Assembly (NCBI GenBank): GCA_030386875.1
Contig: CM059566.1
Span: 43,126,068-43,190,067, forward strand
Reading direction: 5' to 3'
Length of the DNA: 64,000 nucleotides
Origin: Morinoia aosen
Taxonomy: Eukaryota; Arthropoda; Malacostraca; Amphipoda; Talitridae
The position numbers and the translations under genes are program-made. The stretch's first letter is position 1; the number at the start of each line of letters is the position of its first letter. The notes below the pieces were generated by a model. It was not told the origin of the DNA and did not search any database. It worked only from the letters and a program-made list of their open reading frames with translations. Positions 30,191-42,510 of this stretch are shown here, in pieces.

Positions 30191-31679
30191 GGCCTCATCA
30201 ACTCTCGAGAGATTGTATTTTTTTATTTCCTACTGCCTTTCGCTCATTTCGCCTTTTTCTCATTTCAAATACAGGGAGTGGACTAGGGACTATAATACCT
30301 ATCCTAAGCAGAATCAGGAGGTAATGAACTTTCAGAAAAGTTTGTATCCGTTATTATTTTTTATTGAAATATTGAACGAGTGTTTAAAAACAATCGAAAA
30401 ATTTTATGATGTAAATAGTGAAGTAAAATGAAGCAAATAATTTAGAGGGTATCTAATTCCTTCCCTTATTAGATTTCGGCATGCATGAGGTTTATTTACA
30501 GAACAAGTTATTTATCCCTCATGTATTTCAAAACAGAAAGATTGCCATTGTTCATTTTGCATAAAATGCAGCACATTGGTTTTTGAATATTTTTTTAACA
30601 AAGAGATCCTCAATAGGTACGTAAGCCATTGAGCAGGTATTCTTTACGGTAGTTCAATCAAAATTTAAAAAAAACTTACAAATATTGGTTTCAAAAAGAA
30701 GACTGTCTATTAATTGAGAAAACATTTTGTTGCTCAATATGAAGATTATAATTGATGTATCAAGTCCCTTAATAATCAAATTTATTCAATTTACGTGGAA
30801 CCCACTAAATTTCCTTACAAATGAAAAATGACAAACCATTCTGATGAGTGTTTTTAAATGTTTATTTTATATTTCCAATACTATCCAAATCTAATTTAGG
30901 AGGTTGTTTGGCTGTTGAAAATAGAACTTCGCAGATACCCTCCAGTTCTGTTTCTAGCTGTAAAGCTTACTTCTTTGACATTTATATATAAAATGAGCAG
31001 TCAAATACAGAGTTGGAAAACGAACTGAGCGAAGTTCGAATATATAATTTTGACGTCTCATGTGTAACTTTTTACAGCTGGTTTGCTGAAAAATAAACAC
31101 CCAGAATTGATTAAATTTGGAGAAAGGGAAGGTTTTTCTTATTCTGATATTGTTTGAATTAGTTTTTCTTAAGTTCATTCATTAAGCTCATTATAAACAT
31201 TCCTTATAAAATAAAATATGAATTACCAAGGTTGATCACAAATAGAATAGTACCCATGAAAATAGTTTTCTTCCAGTAAAAGATTTTTCAGGAATAACTA
31301 AAGAAAACTATATAGGACTTCTTTACAGGAAATAATTCGTAAAAAATTTAGAATTTACGTACGCTCCTTCACCTAAAATATCAGTAGGTTTATATCATGA
31401 AATTCTCCGCTACTTATATAATAAAGTACCTTATTTGAGATTTATCCAGATCTCACCTGACTTATTTGCGTGAAAATAGGGCGGAGGTGAGTGGGTGTGG
31501 GTGTGGTGGTGGTGCAGGCCATTTTTTGGGGGAGCTGAGAGCGCGGCAATGACCTCTCCGCGCCCACGGACAGCATCTGCAGCAGCGCTTCATAACCTTG
31601 GTGTCAACACTCACCTCTCGGTGTTGTCTACAGAAGCTTCTGATGACCTAGGGTGGAGCCTATTTTGAAAGCAAATGAT

Positions 31680-32600
31680 AAAAGCTGTTTTAAGTTACAA
31701 GATCAGAATCGAGAGAATGCAAAATAGCAGATGGGTAAAGCAAATGTTTGAATGGAATATGAGCGTAAGCCATTGGTAGAAAATATGTCGGGGGCATGCA
31801 TGGAAACTAAGTATGCAAAAAATTATTCAGGTTAGAATTGGGAAACCTGTGGATGAGTGGTTTTTAATGAATGTTGGAGGTGAAGGACCAGATTGGGACT
31901 GCAAGAGGTGGGAAAAAAGACTGAGAGATAAACAAAGGAGTTTGAATTAAATAAGAGGATTCTTAGGATGATACGAAAGCCTACACTAATCTGGTATATG
32001 CGAAAGAAGTGTGAGGTGTTCTATGATGTTAGCTTGGAAGCCAACTCTTGTTTGCTGTGAGGTGTAAAGCATTGAGTGCGAATAGACGTAGATAGAGGTG
32101 GAATGAGAATAATAATAGATAATGTCGGCAATGTGATAGGAGAGTGGAAGAAACAATTGAACATTTTGTGCTGGAATGCAGTAGGTATGAACAAGAGAGA
32201 GAGAGTTTTATGAATGTGGTGTTTGAGCAGTATGGAGAGAATGAGGGGTATGCCAGATGTGCTGAAGATGATTGTAGTCTGAGCTGTCTTGCTGGATTGG
32301 ATCAAGACTGTAGTTGAGTATCATTGATGCTATGAAAATTTTTCTTGTACGTGCCTGGAGTAAGAGACAGTGACGGGAATGAGCCAGTTGTATAGAGAGG
32401 GCTGTAGTGACCCACAATGCTTGGGGGTGGTTTTTTGGCGTACTGATTATCCCAGTGATGTCTTCTAATGGCAGCTTGTGATAAGAATAGGTGGATCTTG
32501 AGTAGTTTATTGGGAACAAATCTGGTTCACAGGCGTTGAACTCTTTTGAGTTTTGTGGAGGGAATTGTAGGCCGTTGCAAAGGCCCCGAAACTGTCGGCC
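31680..32600 (+). mobile_element. non-LTR retrotransposon (LINE) 3' remnant
   Basis: From 32123 a frame reads CRQC, EETIEHFVLEC, SRYEQERESF: a C-x2-C-x9-H-x4-C finger with the ET..H...EC pattern found after the reverse transcriptase of many LINEs. An LAGLD segment follows shortly before a stop. Upstream, RWVKQMFEWNM and DWDCKRWEKRL fit the same region but are broken by many stops. No reverse transcriptase core remains. The downstream 3' part runs into a tandem duplication. Confidence 0.62.
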
Positions 32601-32715
32601 CTCAATTTCAAGTTCAAGTTGTCCTCTTTGTCTGTTGGTTTACCAAGAAAGAGGAATGAAAGAAAAAGTATTTATTTAAAAACTTTTAAGCATGAGATGT
32701 ATTGCAGCAAATTGG

Positions 32716-33217
32716 ATAAAGAAGACTTTAACCATGGGAACTTCATCGTGGTAGACTGCGTAGAGTTAAATTCAACCGAACAGCTTGTACTGGCATTACC
32801 TCGGAAGCCTAGCACATTGTAGCACATGAGTTTTTGTACACGTTTGATGCATTCTTAGATGGTAATGTGGTAATTCATCCCTAGGTTGGCCAGACGTCCT
32901 GCTTGAGGCAGGCTAACTTTGCTTTCGAGCACTAAGGCCTGCGCCACCTAAAGAAGAAAGTATAAAGAAGACTTTAACCATGGGAACTTCATCGTGGTAG
33001 ACTGCGTAGAGTTAAATTCAACCGAACAGCTTGTACTGGCATTACCTCGGAAGCCTAGCACATTGTAGCACATGAGTTTTTGTACACGTTTGATACGTTT
33101 GATGCATTCTTAGATGGTAATGTGGTAATTCATCCCTAGGTTGGCCAGACGTCCTGCTTGAGGCAGGCTAACTTTGCTTTCGAGCACTAAGGCCTGCGCC
33201 ACCTAAAGAAGAAAGTA
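32716..33217. repeat. ~246-bp tandem duplication
   Basis: The segment from AAAGAAGACTTTAACCATGG to CACCTAAAGAAGAAAGTA occurs twice in direct tandem (from 32718 and from 32964). The copies look identical except for a short internal repeat of the ACGTTTGAT word in the second. Confidence 0.88.
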
Positions 33218-36200
33218 ATTTTGTCCTCTTTCGGACCTGTCTGAGAATAATTATGCGAATTAGTTTTTGTACGCTGAAAATGCGGAAGCTAATCGCCACA
33301 ATAACGATTGATGCATTTTTGTTTTAATTTAATATATTTTCTGTTCGCAATACTTATTTAAAAGCACGCTCACATGTACAAAAAAATCCTGGCAGCCAGA
33401 AAATTCTCGGCGATGATGAGCAACTGAGGGAAATACAGGAAAGAAATGACTGTCATTATTGGTATCTCAGGTATGAAAGCCTTTCCTTATTTTGTGAAGT
33501 TCATTGGTGAACAAGCAGTACAATGTTTTTTTTAGGAGTAAAATCGATTTTTACAGAAGTAAAATTCAATATTCATTCTCTTGATTTTTCTCTACAATGT
33601 GAATGCATGTATCATACATCATATGCATGGATGTATTATACACAGCACTTTTATGAAAGATAATTAACAGCTTAGTATAATTAAATCAGAAAAAAGAACA
33701 CTTTTAAATTTATTTTGTATATGTTATACTATTATTTATATGTATAAATTTCTCATTAAATATTTGTAATGTAGGTTAACTGTAAGTTTTGACAGATATT
33801 GAAATTTTATTTTTTAAATTCGAAAACGGCCGCCTTGATCATTCCGAAGTAGATTTGTGAAACGTGTGGCAGATGTGTTGTAATTTTTTCACCAGCGCCA
33901 AAGAATAGGAATCAACATGCTGTATGAAAGCTGTTTTTGCGGACGTCAGGATGTCGAAAAATTGGAATGTTTGGGAAACTAATGATATTAAGCCTTTAAA
34001 AAAGTAAATATTTACCCCACCTAAAAAATCCTGATGTTTTTATATTGTTTTAGATGAATTTTTTATCCAAGCTGATGTGTATCAAGCTACTGAAAACGAA
34101 AGCGAACATCGAGGCACGTGTCGAGAGAGAAGATGAATCGGAAACGACAACAATTCCTGTACCACGTCGTCATCAAAAAATAGTAATATGTATTAGAAGA
34201 AACAAAAACTAATTATTCAGCTGGATATTTTGATTATGGTACAAATATTTACCATGGGCTAACGAATCAACAAACGTCTGCATTCATAAACCAGAACCTC
34301 CGATGCAGTAATATTATCGAGAGGGCGGGAATTACGTCTCTGCCAATTACAATTATGTGCAAAATTCTTAAGATTTGAATAGCTATTCATCATGCAGAAT
34401 GGCTAAGGAATTAATTATGTATTTTATGGTAAACAACGTTGATATCATGAATTGGGTTTTCGAACTAATAACCCTGATTTCAAAACGAAATTACAGATCC
34501 TAACATAAATGCTCCCAGATCGCAAATCACGAAAGGTATGGCAGAAAGTTAGCATGTTAACGCTGTCTTAAAAGAGCATGCATGAAATTGGGCACGGAAT
34601 AATGCATCAATCTTGTTACAAAACACAACGGAGGCAGTGAAGAAATCGAAGTATAGTTGTGCACGTTCGAAGAAGTTCTTGCATAACTTTCCAAATGATG
34701 ACGAAATAAGTTCGGGAGCATGACACATGATGTTTATCAAAGATCATTGCTGTAAAGAATATAGTTCGTACTATGATACTGTAGAATCATAATTCGACCA
34801 AATTGTCAAGATTAGAAAAATCCAAACTTTTACTTGTAATGTAAATGTTTCATTACAAATTACATTTTTAAAAGCCTACTAGGCAGAAAATGAAGAAGAG
34901 CATCAATTTATTTCCATTATAAATGATATTTCCATAACAATTAACTAGTTTCATTAGCTGACAAGGTGAATTCGGGCAATTTATGGAATTAATACACACA
35001 TAATACATATACAACTTAATTTAGTCCCCCACTATAATTCGAAAAAAATTTTATTCCTCTGATAAGAAAAGATGGAGGTTTTACGTAGAATTCTGCTATC
35101 TCATTTTATCTTATTTTGTTGGATCAATAGTTAACTAACATTACTTGAGGAGTTGTGTAAAGTTTTATTCTATAAATCAAGGAGTATGAGAGACTCTAGC
35201 GCTGTTTTTTTCTATTCCTGTGGGTACAGGACTCTAAGAAACACTTAGCTGTAGATAAGAAATTGCCTGCGAATTAAAAAAGGTATTTGCATTCCGTGAG
35301 GCATGCTATCGTCATTCATTGATCAGGTCTAAAATGACCTGTTCAGAGTATAATATTAGTAATACATCGATAGAGAGTAAAATAATATTAAAGAGCTTGA
35401 AGTTCAAAGAAGAAGACCTTTTCTTTAAGAATAATTAATAGTAAAGGATTGCAAACCAGGCTGCTTAGAATATATTTCGTTTATACATGCCATGATTGAC
35501 TAATACAGAAGATGTAATATGCTTTATCCATTCATTCTTCAGCACAGAGCGCTCGTAATTTCTGATCCTGAACAATCGGCAATTCCATTCTCATGTCGGT
35601 GTCCAGATTGCGGCTCAAAAAAGACAGGGAGCAGCGTGTCATGAAGCGCTGTTGGAAGGGGAGGCAGTTGTGGTCTTTGTACGCCGAAATGCTCGAACAT
35701 GGTCGGTTCATGCACCCCCCAGGCCGATGCTTGCGCTGCTCTGGCCCAGCTCGCGTCAGGTGATATCACCGAATCCGCTCACCCCGCCCACCTGGCAGAC
35801 ACCTTCTGTCTTCCCCGGCATTGTCGCCCTTTTTCCTCCACGCGAATTCGATGATTTTCCCCGTCCTTCGGCTTGAGCGTAAATTCAGCTGTAAAAACTC
35901 TTGTTCGAAAAGAAGAATACCGTTGAGGTGAGTCTACGAATAGTCGCATTATCCTGCCTCAAAACACGAGCTGAAGAAATGGGGTGTTTAAAACCCGCTT
36001 GTACACATTACGAGTCTTGGTTGGTCTTGCTTGGTTATGAAGTGCTGCTTACGCTCAACTTGCTAACACTACTAGACGTGTCAGTCAGCGCTTATCGAAC
36101 GGTGAGTAAGAAGAGAGAATGGAGGGGAAGGAGGGTGAAGAAGACAGGCTTCATTCCGAACGAAGAAAAGAGATCTATAATAAAAAATCTCACTTTTTGT

Positions 36201-37516
36201 GGTTTCTATGACTGCTTTATCTCTCTATTCAAGGATTTAAAAAATTATCGTGGGAGGAATGATCGAATAAAAAGAATAACTGGTAAGTTGAGGAAAGAGC
36301 GTTCAAAGTTATATCAAATTATAATTTATTTCATGATTCAGGTTTTATGAAATAAATAAGTTCCCAGTTCATCACATATTTCTTCGAAAATAAAATCTAA
36401 TTCCAAGAAAATAGGTTAGGCTACTCCTTCATGAGAGAAAAATGATCAAAATCCCTCGAAGCACGTTGTGATTCAAGGTGATCAAATCAAACTCTGTGAC
36501 TGATTATTATTTATTGATTATTCTGAAACGACTTTCTGTACTTGAAATGAAGTCGTCTCGTGTCGTACTCTACAGAACTGATAATTGGTACGAGTATCAA
36601 CAAAGATCGTTTGTCTCCCAGTCATTTGAATTCGTAAATATCCATCCGTGTTGATTACAGTGGAATCATGATTTTTTTGCTCCAATATCTTTATTTTCTG
36701 CCAAAATATCTTTAGAATACGAACAACTTTTAGACTGTTCAGCTCACTTCATGTTATTAGTAATTCGATTCACAATGGTTAATCAATAATTGCTCATTTT
36801 AATCGCTGCATACTCTTTGTTTGTTTGTTATCTTTCCATTCATCACACTTGAATATTACCTGATATCTTCTACCTTAGGTGAATAATGGATACAACTGAA
36901 GCCTCGGGGTGAAAAAGTGACTACATTTTAATATGATAGCGTGATGATTAGTCTAACCAAGGACAGAATTTCATTTTTAGGGTCTTTTCTACAGGAATGT
37001 TTTTCTGAGCGAGTCCAACCATATATCCCATCCCTATGCATCTAGTACTTCCCAGCTACAATTACCTTCTAGTACTGCTTCTAGTTATCCTACCTAGAAC
37101 AAGCAAGCAGACCATACAGTTGCTGCGTAAGGTGATGGGAGACGGAGACACTCAGGCAGACGACGACGCAGGTCGAGGAAGCCATGTGGCAGAAAGGCCA
37201 CAAATGTATCCCCGACAGACAGCGTCTCATAAGCTGAGTACGGCCGTTCAAGTGCGGCAATTATATCAGAAGAAAACAACTCCGTTCTCCGTGATCTTCG
37301 CGACATTTGACTCACAAATTCTTATAGAAAAAAATATATAGAAGGAACCTCTACTTACATGAAATTCAACGAACATATTTGGGATTTTTCTTCACTGCAC
37401 TAAAGCAATTTAATTTGTTTTAAGATAGAGCAGCCAACTTAATGTCCCTCTATTCTTTTCTTGTATGTGACCTTTATTTCTTATGATCAAATGTTCCCCA
37501 TAGAAGTGTATTCCAA
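33218..37516. other. intergenic, no secure gene
   Basis: AT-rich, with GC-richer patches at 35590-35880 and 37130-37240. The only open frame of note is the 149-codon one at 35901-36350. Nothing is recognised. Confidence 0.5.
35901..36350 (+). CDS. unrecognised 149-codon open frame
   Basis: The longest frame outside repeats and known genes. It includes a hydrophobic run (WLVLLGYEVLLTLNLLTLL) starting near an internal ATG at residue 27, followed by a strong donor-like site, AACG|GTGAGT, near 36100, so only its first part might be an exon. Its second half is Lys/Arg-rich and AT-rich. A frame this long is only mildly surprising by chance in a 64-kb AT-rich window. Confidence 0.15.
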   Translation: MFEKKNTVEVSLRIVALSCLKTRAEEMGCLKPACTHYESWLVLLGYEVLLTLNLLTLLDVSVSAYRTVSKKREWRGRRVKKTGFIPNEEKRSIIKNLTFCGFYDCFISLFKDLKNYRGRNDRIKRITGKLRKERSKLYQIIIYFMIQVL

Positions 37517-37521
37517 TTGTG

Positions 37522-37781
37522 TAATGGACGTAGGTTAAGAAGACGAGACTCTTGGAGTTTGTATAATCAGTACACACAGCAGGACACACGTTTACATTAC
37601 GAAGGGTAGCGGTGGAGTAGGCTCCAGCCAAGCCCGAGAACCACGAGCAGAGATCCACAAGAACCATGAGCTCAGTTCTCAACGCATAGTGCTGTCTAAA
37701 TACATTCTTACGCAAGAGCACTGTAACATTATCAGTATTATACACATATACATTCAAGGTGCTACATGAAAGGTTTCAACA
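37522..37781 (-). repeat. Copia 3' LTR
   Basis: 260 bp, same termini as the 5' LTR. The preceding purine-rich GAGAAGGAG overlaps the end of the gag-pol frame. Confidence 0.93.
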
Positions 37782-37788
37782 CTCCTTC

Positions 37789-40700
37789 TCACATTGAATG
37801 TGTGTCAGATGAGACCATTCCTAACTTCGTTCTTAGTCTAGAGAACTTTTCTATCGGCAGGTTCTTGGTGAATATGTCGGCGAGCATTTCGTCGGTAGGG
37901 CAATACACTACGTCTATATCTTTGTTACTTACAAGATCCCGTACATAGTGAAACTTAATATCGATGTGCTTGCTCCTCCCATGATATTTGGGATTGTTGG
38001 CAAGACAGATGGCTGACTGGTTGTCTTCGTTTATAACCATTGGTTCCATAGTCCCAAAATTTAGATCACTGAGTAAGTGCTTTAACCAGACAGCCTCTTG
38101 AGCCGCACCGGCAAGAGCAACGTATTCGGCTTCTGCAGTTGAGAGGGCTACACAAGTTTGTTTGTTAGATCTCCACGTAATTACCGAATTACTGAGGGTG
38201 AAACAGTAACCAGAGGTAGACTTTCGGTCATTTTTATCACCAGCCCAGTCAGCATCTGAATAACCAATGCAAGTATCAGAACATTTGCTATACAAGAGAC
38301 CTAGTTTAGAGGTGCCTCTCAGGTACCTGAATATTCTCTTAACACACATCCAATGCTGTTCAAGAGGTTTGGAGCTGTATTTAGCAACATTATTCACTGC
38401 GAATGCAATGTCAGGTCGAGTTCTGGTTGACAAATACAAAAGGCTACCTACAGCACTTTGATAAGTGGCAGGGTCAAATTCGACATCATTTGGGGAGCAT
38501 ATCGGATTTACGTTTACATCGGCGGGAGTTGCAACAGGTTTACAATTATCAAAGCCAAATTTTGACAACAGAGCCTCAGTGTAGGCAGTTTGATTCAAGA
38601 AGACATTGTTTTTAAATTGTACAACACTTACACCTAGGAAGTAACTCAGCACACCAAGGTCCTTCATTTTGTATTGGGTAGAAAGGCTCAACTTTATTTG
38701 ATTTATTTCATCACCAGACTCAGAAGCAATTATTAGATCGTCTACATACACCGCCACAATACACAGTTTCTTATCTTGAACACGAGTGTATATACAAGCA
38801 TCACTCTTAGATTGTACAAAACCCAATTTCTTCAAATAGCTATCTAGTGTAGTATTCCAACACTTAGGAGCTTGTTTTAGTCCGTAGAGCGATTTTTGTA
38901 GTTTACACACCAGATTTTCTTTGCCTTTGACAATAAAACCGTCAGGTTGAACCAGATATAGTTCTTCAATCAGTTCTCCATTAAGGAAGGCTGTTGCAAC
39001 GTCCATGTGATGGACTTGCATGTTGCATTTGGCAGCCAAAGCTAGTACTGTCCTGACAGACTCAAATCGAACCACGGGACTGAAGGTCTCGTCGTAGTCG
39101 ATGCCATATTTTTGTGAGTAGCCCTGAGCCACAAGGCGAGCTTTGTACGAGCAAATGCTTCCGTCGGGTCCGGTTTTTCTTTTAAAGATCCACTTTGATT
39201 TGATAGGTTTTTTGTCATTAGGACACTCTACAAGGGACCATACTCTGTTTTGATTTATAGACTCCATCTCATTCTCCATAGCTGTTTCCCATAGTTTTGC
39301 TTCTGGTCCACTGAGTGCTTCTTGAACACAAGATGGTATATCAAGCTCATTTTTCATTAAATACACCCATTCACCAAACCTATCAGGAGCCCGTCGATAT
39401 CTGGCTGATTGTCTAGGCTGCACTCCCTCCATCCCAGCATCTGACTGTCTATGCTCCACCCCTCCCTCAGAGTCTTCTGGCTCTGGATCCTGAGGAAGAA
39501 GAGAAAAATTACCATCATTTACTTCTGAAGGCTCCTTCTCAATTGGCATCTGCTGAGATTCATTGAACATAACGTCTCTACTCAAAAATATCCTTCTACT
39601 GTTTATGTCATACAGACGATATCCCTTGGATCCACTTCCATATCCTACAAGAACACACGGTTTAGATTTTGGATCAAGTTTTTCCCTCTCATCTTTGGGG
39701 ACATGAGCGTACGCACTGCAGCCAAAGGTTTTGAGGTGCTGTACGTTGGGCTTGTGTCCATTAAGGGCCTGATAAGGGGTCATATCATTCAATGCACTAG
39801 CAGGGCTCCTATTTTTGACATACACGGCAGTTGATATAGCTTCACCCCAGAATGATTTTGGTAACTTTGAACCAGACAGCATAGCTCTGACAGAGTCAAG
39901 AAGAGTTCTATTCATTCTTTCTGCAACTCCATTTTGTTCAGGTGTCTTAGGCACAGTTTTTTCATGGATAATTCCTTCCCCTTTTAGGAATTGTTCAAAG
40001 TCATTAGAGATGTATTCCCCACCGTTATCGGAGCGCAGAATTTTAATTTTGTGATCATAGTGATTTTCTACCAAGGATTTGAACTCCTGAAACACTTTGA
40101 AAACATCACTCTTATGTTTGATAATGTACACCCAAGTATATCTGGAGTGGTCATCTATGAAGGTTACAAAATACCTTCCACTCCCAAGTGATATGGGATT
40201 AAGCTGGCCACACACATCACTGTGGATAAGTTCTAAGGGTTGGCGTTTCCTTTTGTGATTTGTTTTGGGGAACGGAAGCCTATGATTTTTACCATCACAA
40301 CAGTTTTCACAAAAAATGTTATCTCCACTCACAGAACAATCAAAACCTCTAACAAGATTCTTAGTGCCTAATTTCTTAAGATTATTGAATCCTAGATGAC
40401 AAAATCGTTTATGCCACAGAATTTCATCAGAGGAAACGTTCATGCATTTAGCGGCTGAATTAAGGGTGCAATTAAGTTTATACAATTTTCCTACTTTACT
40501 GCCTAAGGCAATTAATTCATCGTCTTTATTTACAATCTTACATGAGCTTTCGTCAAAGTAAACTGAGTTTCCACTTTCTGTAATCTGAGGCACGGAAAGT
40601 AAATTGTAAGCTAAACCAGGTACATACAAGACATTCTTAACAACACAGGTATCTACTCGACCTTTAGGCAACAACACCATAACTTCAACATCACCTACAC

Positions 40701-41631
40701 CAACACCTTGCAAGTTTCTACCATCACCAACTTCAATGTTAATTGGGCTAGATAGCTCATTCATACAAGAAAAATCATTCCTATTATTACACATGTGTGC
40801 TGTTGCACCGGAATCAATTACCCAACAATTATTGATATTTATCACAGACAATGCACCGATATAATTTGTTTTACCTGCTACAAAATTGTTTTGGTTTTCT
40901 GTGTGGTTCCCATCTTCTTTCTTCAATTTTTCTTGATAGATCCAGCACTTGGTACGTAGATGTCCCAATTTTCCGCATTCGAAGCATCGTGAGTTTTTCA
41001 ATTTGGAGGTCACAAGGGATTTTTCACTGAAGTCTGAAGCACTTTGGTTTTTCAGTTTTGCTTCTTCATTCAGAAGACGCTCTGTCACAATATCCCATGA
41101 CGGTAGTTTTTCATGAGCTTCCAGTGCAGTCACCAGTGTGGAGAAATGGTCGGGAAGTGACGACAGCAAGATTATTACACGACTTTCTTCATCAACTGCG
41201 TCATCAATCACACTCAAGGACTCAAATATTTCGACAAATGCTTTGAGATGAGTTTGTAAGTCTTGGTCTTCTTTTAGTTTCATGTTGTAGAGTCTTTTGC
41301 GTAGTCTGAACTTGTTAGACCAAGTTTTCTTCTGGAATGTATCTTCAATCTTATGCCATAGTTGCACAGGGTCAGTATGATCACCCAACAAATAAAGTTG
41401 ACTTGTTTCGACACCAAGCACAATTGTTGCAAGTGCACTGTCACGTCTTTCTTCAAATTTTCTTCGAGCAGTCTCGTCCGTAGTCTGTGGCATGGTTTCC
41501 GTTCCTCGAACCAAGTTCCACAGTTTTTCCTTCATCAGAATCATCTTCATTTGCAGCTTCCACGTAGGATAGTTTTTATCATTAAGAGCCGTGAGGCAGT
41601 TCTTTGCACTTTCACTTACGGAGCCTGCCAT
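37789..41631 (-). CDS. Copia gag-pol polyprotein, 1280 residues
   Basis: Domains in Copia order: an N-terminal gag region, a CCHC knuckle (CFECGKLGHLRTKC), an aspartic protease (VIDSGATAHM), a pre-integrase segment (LWHKRFCHLG), an integrase (DDHSRYTW, RSDNGGEY, EQNGVAER), a reverse transcriptase (YVDDLIIAS) and an RNase H with the usual Copia tail (GRSKHIDIKFHYVRD). Integrase before reverse transcriptase distinguishes Copia from Gypsy. Relatives such as Drosophila copia make a separate gag by splicing; whether this one does is not visible. The antisense frames over it are shadows. Confidence 0.95.
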   Translation of the reverse strand: MAGSVSESAKNCLTALNDKNYPTWKLQMKMILMKEKLWNLVRGTETMPQTTDETARRKFEERRDSALATIVLGVETSQLYLLGDHTDPVQLWHKIEDTFQKKTWSNKFRLRKRLYNMKLKEDQDLQTHLKAFVEIFESLSVIDDAVDEESRVIILLSSLPDHFSTLVTALEAHEKLPSWDIVTERLLNEEAKLKNQSASDFSEKSLVTSKLKNSRCFECGKLGHLRTKCWIYQEKLKKEDGNHTENQNNFVAGKTNYIGALSVININNCWVIDSGATAHMCNNRNDFSCMNELSSPINIEVGDGRNLQGVGVGDVEVMVLLPKGRVDTCVVKNVLYVPGLAYNLLSVPQITESGNSVYFDESSCKIVNKDDELIALGSKVGKLYKLNCTLNSAAKCMNVSSDEILWHKRFCHLGFNNLKKLGTKNLVRGFDCSVSGDNIFCENCCDGKNHRLPFPKTNHKRKRQPLELIHSDVCGQLNPISLGSGRYFVTFIDDHSRYTWVYIIKHKSDVFKVFQEFKSLVENHYDHKIKILRSDNGGEYISNDFEQFLKGEGIIHEKTVPKTPEQNGVAERMNRTLLDSVRAMLSGSKLPKSFWGEAISTAVYVKNRSPASALNDMTPYQALNGHKPNVQHLKTFGCSAYAHVPKDEREKLDPKSKPCVLVGYGSGSKGYRLYDINSRRIFLSRDVMFNESQQMPIEKEPSEVNDGNFSLLPQDPEPEDSEGGVEHRQSDAGMEGVQPRQSARYRRAPDRFGEWVYLMKNELDIPSCVQEALSGPEAKLWETAMENEMESINQNRVWSLVECPNDKKPIKSKWIFKRKTGPDGSICSYKARLVAQGYSQKYGIDYDETFSPVVRFESVRTVLALAAKCNMQVHHMDVATAFLNGELIEELYLVQPDGFIVKGKENLVCKLQKSLYGLKQAPKCWNTTLDSYLKKLGFVQSKSDACIYTRVQDKKLCIVAVYVDDLIIASESGDEINQIKLSLSTQYKMKDLGVLSYFLGVSVVQFKNNVFLNQTAYTEALLSKFGFDNCKPVATPADVNVNPICSPNDVEFDPATYQSAVGSLLYLSTRTRPDIAFAVNNVAKYSSKPLEQHWMCVKRIFRYLRGTSKLGLLYSKCSDTCIGYSDADWAGDKNDRKSTSGYCFTLSNSVITWRSNKQTCVALSTAEAEYVALAGAAQEAVWLKHLLSDLNFGTMEPMVINEDNQSAICLANNPKYHGRSKHIDIKFHYVRDLVSNKDIDVVYCPTDEMLADIFTKNLPIEKFSRLRTKLGMVSSDTHSM

Positions 41632-41779
41632 GTTTCTTTCTCTTTCACCGTTTCTGTCTCACACAGCACTAACAAATCACCAACTTCTGTTCTCGCTGTC
41701 CCGGGCTGTTTTTCGCTTCGGGACTTAAGATAACCTCACTTGATATTGCTTCATCGGAAGGTTTACTGGGCCCATAACC

Positions 41780-42039
41780 TAATGGACGTAGGTTAAGAAG
41801 ACGAGACTCTTGGAGTTTGTATAATCAGTACACACAGCAGGACACACGTTTACATTACGAAGGGTAGCGGTGGAGTAGGCTCCAGCCAAGCCCGAGAACC
41901 ACGAGCAGAGATCCACAAGAACCATGAGCTCAGTTCTCAACGCATAGTGCTGTCTAAATACATTCTTACGCAAGAGCACTGTAACATTATCAGTATTATA
42001 CACATATACATTCAAGGTGCTACATGAAAGGTTTCAACA
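41780..42039 (-). repeat. Copia 5' LTR
   Basis: 260 bp. On the element strand it begins TGTTGAAACC and ends CGTCCATTA. No difference from the 3' LTR was seen. Confidence 0.93.
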
Positions 42040-42457
42040 TTGTGAAGATCTCGGATTTTACTCATTCATACTAGTACTTTTCATCGAGATCTGGGTTAGT
42101 TCAATGCAAAAATGCACTGACTTAAACAAAATAAGATGCAAAATTTCCTGTCTGGTATGTTGTGCCCCAGGTCAAAGTGGTTGATTGTTGATCGACGAGA
42201 GAAGGTGAAAAGGAGAACGTCGTGGCGGCTCGAATCAAATGGCAGCTATTGAACAATTAATTAAAACGGTGAGTCAGTCTTACGTTTAACGTAAGATCAA
42301 AATATACGTCGTCATCAATCAAAGTTGTATCTTGTTCAGTATTATCTGAAATTCCAAACAGAGCATTTGAAAATCTCCTTTCTAACCGAATGAATTAGGA
42401 AACATTGAAATTATATTCAGGAAAAGTGCGGAAACCTCTGAGAACTATTCAGAAATG

Positions 42458-42510
42458 TTGAGTAAAATAAGTTACTAAGTAAAATAAGCTACTGAGTAAA
42501 ATAAGTTTTA
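42458..42510. repeat. three tandem 17-bp units
   Basis: GAGTAAAATAAGTTACT in three slightly different copies. Confidence 0.7.

Larger units (their letters stand above)
26707..31679. other. mostly anonymous AT-rich intergenic DNA
   Basis: Apart from the orphan cuticle exon, its possible leader exon and the Helitron-like fragment at 30057, I see no gene or repeat. A GC-rich island at 31490-31620 has GGAGGTGAGT-like donors on both strands but no supported exon. Confidence 0.5.
37522..42039 (-). mobile_element. Copia (Pseudoviridae-type) LTR retrotransposon, looks whole
   Basis: A 4518-bp element in minus orientation, bounded by two 260-bp direct LTRs (37522-37781 and 41780-42039) and a 5-bp target-site duplication, TTGTG (37517-37521 and 42040-42044). 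A primer-binding site complementary to the anticodon-arm half of initiator tRNA-Met adjoins the 5' LTR, as in Drosophila copia. A purine run adjoins the 3' LTR. One continuous gag-pol frame lies between. The LTRs look identical by eye, so the insertion is very recent. I see no breaks. Confidence 0.95.

Noticed and set aside
35539-35876. GC-richer frames on both strands near 35.7 kb
   Set aside because: No splice-consistent exon and no recognisable motif; composition alone is not enough.
37410-37757. 115-codon minus frame across the Copia 3' LTR
   Set aside because: LTR sequence; the same frame recurs in the other LTR.
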